A stretch of 64,000 bases of DNA from Bacteroidetes bacterium 41-46 (GTDB lineage: Bacteria > Bacteroidota > Bacteroidia > Bacteroidales > UBA932), in the NCBI GenBank assembly GCA_001897515.1, contig MKTA01000015.1:186001-250000 (forward strand), in the 5' to 3' direction. The notes beneath the pieces were generated by a model. That model ran no database searches. It was not told where the DNA came from and saw nothing but the letters and a program-made list of their open reading frames with translations. Of the stretch, positions 62,625 through 64,000 are shown piece after piece (positions within the stretch are counted from its first letter, which is position 1; each line of letters opens with the position of its first letter). The position numbers were made by a program, and so were the translations under genes.

Positions 62625-63557
62625 ATGAAAAAGGATATTTTTAAATCTCTTACAGCACTACTTATTATAATCTGTTCCGTACTATCCAAAGTTGCAAAAG
62701 GGGAGGGGGGGAGCATCGTGTTATTCTGGAATCTGGAGAACCTCTTTATTGATTCACCATATTTCTACAGGAAGATAAATGACATATCAAAACAGATTCA
62801 TATTGCAACAGAGGGAGAATTACCTCTTTTGATTGGATTTGCAGAAATTGGCAATTTTCAGGCGGTCTGGCGCCTAGCAAACGTTACGGCTCTGGCCTCT
62901 GCAGGGTATGGAATAGTACACGCCGACTCTCCCGACAGGAGAGGAATTGACGTTGCTCTGTTATACAGAAAAGATCGCTTTAACCTCGTTTTCAAACGTT
63001 TTTATCCCATTAAAAACGAAAAGGGGGAGGTGCTCCCCACCAGACTGACAATCTATGCAAAAGGGGTGCTGGACAAACTGGACACGCTACACTTAATTGT
63101 AGCTCACTGGCCGTCAAAATGGGGCGGAGAGAGGGCCTCAATCCCCGGACGAATTTTAGCATCAAAGGTTATGAATGGAATAATTGACTCTCTGCTTTCA
63201 ATAAATCCTTACGCAAATATTATTGCAATGGGGGATATGAATGAAGAGGCGGTTGCTCAGTTTATCCCCCGGCTTATTCTGCTCAGACCTCATAGAAGTA
63301 ATGTTCCCGGAACAGTAAGGTATAATGGCAGGTGGGAGACAATAGACCATATACTTGTTTCACCAAATCTTATGGATACTGATGAGCCGATATTCTGTAC
63401 AGATAGCTCTTTGTCAATTTACTCTCATCCTTTGCTATTAGAGAGAGATAAGGCATATCTTGGGAAGAAGCCCAGGAGAAGTTTTACAGGTCCAAGGTAC
63501 AACGGCGGAATAAGTGACCATCTTCCTCTGCTACTCAGAATTGAGCGGGGATGGTGA
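62625..63557 (+). CDS. Exported endonuclease/exonuclease/phosphatase-family protein
   Basis: A 310-residue protein of the DNase I-like fold. An N-terminal hydrophobic segment (SLTALLIIICSVLSKVAKG) suggests export. Metal and catalytic motifs are FWNLENLFID (Asn), IGFAEIGNF (Glu), GIDVALLYRKDRF, LIVAHWPSKWGGE (His), AMGDMNEE (Asp, Asn) and GGISDHLPLLLRI (Asp-His). It could be a nuclease or a phosphatase of nucleotides or lipids; substrate unknown. It is followed by rsmA after a 39-base gap containing a tandem repeat. Confidence 0.85.
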   Translation: MKKDIFKSLTALLIIICSVLSKVAKGEGGSIVLFWNLENLFIDSPYFYRKINDISKQIHIATEGELPLLIGFAEIGNFQAVWRLANVTALASAGYGIVHADSPDRRGIDVALLYRKDRFNLVFKRFYPIKNEKGEVLPTRLTIYAKGVLDKLDTLHLIVAHWPSKWGGERASIPGRILASKVMNGIIDSLLSINPYANIIAMGDMNEEAVAQFIPRLILLRPHRSNVPGTVRYNGRWETIDHILVSPNLMDTDEPIFCTDSSLSIYSHPLLLERDKAYLGKKPRRSFTGPRYNGGISDHLPLLLRIERGW

Positions 63558-63589
63558 TTTTTCATTACACTGGTGATTTTTCACTACAT
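63552..63589 (+). repeat. Two tandem 19-base repeats ahead of rsmA
   Basis: TGGTGATTTTTCATTACAC followed by TGGTGATTTTTCACTACAT, 17 of 19 bases equal. It begins inside the stop region of the previous gene and ends 7 bases before the rsmA ATG. Confidence 0.75.
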
Positions 63590-63592
63590 TTG
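63585..63592 (+). promoter_or_regulatory. -7-like element at the rsmA start
   Basis: TACATTTG matches TAnnTTTG but ends only 4 bases before the ATG, so it would give a leaderless message or may be chance. Confidence 0.3.
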
Positions 63593-63596
63593 CATC

Positions 63597-64000
63597 ATGT
63601 ATGTAAGGGCAAAAAAATCACTGGGACAGCACTTTCTGAAGGATTTGAAGATTGCAGAGAGGATTGTTGAATCACTGGACACTTCACTAACGGGATCAGT
63701 GCTTGAGATAGGTCCGGGCACAGGGGTGCTTACTCAGCACCTTGTAAAGATTGAAGGTATTGAGTTTAAAGCTGCAGAGATAGATACCGAGTCTATAGAG
63801 TATCTGCAGAAAAACTATCCTCAAATAGGAGAGAATCTGCTTGAGGGGGATTTTCTTAAAATGGACATGAATAAGATCTTTAAATCTGACTTCTCTGTAA
63901 TAGGCAATTTCCCGTATAATATCTCGTCTCAGATATTTTTCAAGCTTATTGACCACAAAGACCAGGTGCCTCAGATAGTATGTATGTTGCAGAAAGAGGT
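63597..64000 (+). CDS. rsmA: 16S rRNA (A1518/A1519) dimethyltransferase, 5' part (cut by window end)
   Basis: The first 134 codons of RsmA/KsgA, which dimethylates two adenines in the last helix of 16S rRNA. The start MYVRAKKSLGQHFLKD is typical, SVLEIGPGTGVLTQHL is the SAM-binding motif I, AAEIDTESIEYL motif II, and VIGNFPYNISSQIFFKL the catalytic motif IV. The rest lies beyond the window. Confidence 0.96.
   Translation, partial: MYVRAKKSLGQHFLKDLKIAERIVESLDTSLTGSVLEIGPGTGVLTQHLVKIEGIEFKAAEIDTESIEYLQKNYPQIGENLLEGDFLKMDMNKIFKSDFSVIGNFPYNISSQIFFKLIDHKDQVPQIVCMLQKE

Overview
The window is a chromosomal segment of a Bacteroidota bacterium, most likely of the order Bacteroidales. Three things support this. 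The promoters carry the phylum's TAnnTTTG -7 element and most starts lack a Shine-Dalgarno sequence. The gene set is typical of the group: fused SecDF, MnmG/YbeY, SufS/SufE/DUF59, a DUF5916 barrel protein, secreted GH20, and FrdAB/SdhAB of the Bacteroides kind. TnaA closely follows my memory of Bacteroides tryptophanases. Genus cannot be fixed from the sequence alone. No CRISPR array, insertion sequence, transposase or prophage was seen.

Layout. 1-11.0 kb: the 3' end of rnr, then tnaA-glmS and secDF on the minus strand, then a PD40/SPOR protein-nfeD-floA operon on the plus strand. 11.1-14.6 kb: tRNA-Ser(GCT) followed by an AT-rich accessory islet with a KilA-N protein, small membrane proteins, a broken bacterial-PH gene, a small secreted protein and a cluster of palindromic repeats. 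14.6-19.7 kb: transglutaminase-like protein, a Sua5 enzyme fused to a DUF2200 domain, a DUF5916 outer-membrane protein, tRNA-Pro(TGG) and crcB. 19.8-29.3 kb: dihydroorotate-dehydrogenase-like protein, glyS, a DsbD-type reductase, pirin/nitroreductase, and a sufS-sufE-sufT-folK-araC operon. 29.3-42.8 kb: ruvA, gcvH, threonine aldolase, acyl-CoA synthetase, GNAT protein, a CMD-ybeY-mnmG operon with two parS-like sites, mdh, tRNA-Ala(GGC), tonB, hflX, a P1-family peptidase, a hydrolase and a lipoprotein. 42.8-50.1 kb: frdB/frdA (no membrane anchor gene beside them), GH20 hexosaminidase, a secreted C45-type Ntn hydrolase and ruvB. 50.1-50.5 kb: an AT-rich intergenic region with DnaA-box-like words. 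50.5-61.2 kb: a long plus-strand run, mfd-coaX-barrel-TPR-lptC-CNNM/CorC-ppiD, mostly overlapping or closely spaced and largely about the cell envelope. 61.2-64 kb: a strongly structured intergenic RNA candidate, ychF, a secreted endonuclease/exonuclease/phosphatase-family protein and the 5' part of rsmA.

Most of the window is housekeeping. The parts I could not explain by known features are the structured element at 61213-61316, the Sua5-DUF2200 fusion, the paired parS-like sites at mnmG, the palindrome-flanked islet beside tRNA-Ser, and the conserved-looking but uncharacterised barrel and TPR proteins between coaX and lptC. All functional calls rest on recognising families and motifs by eye; no database search was run.
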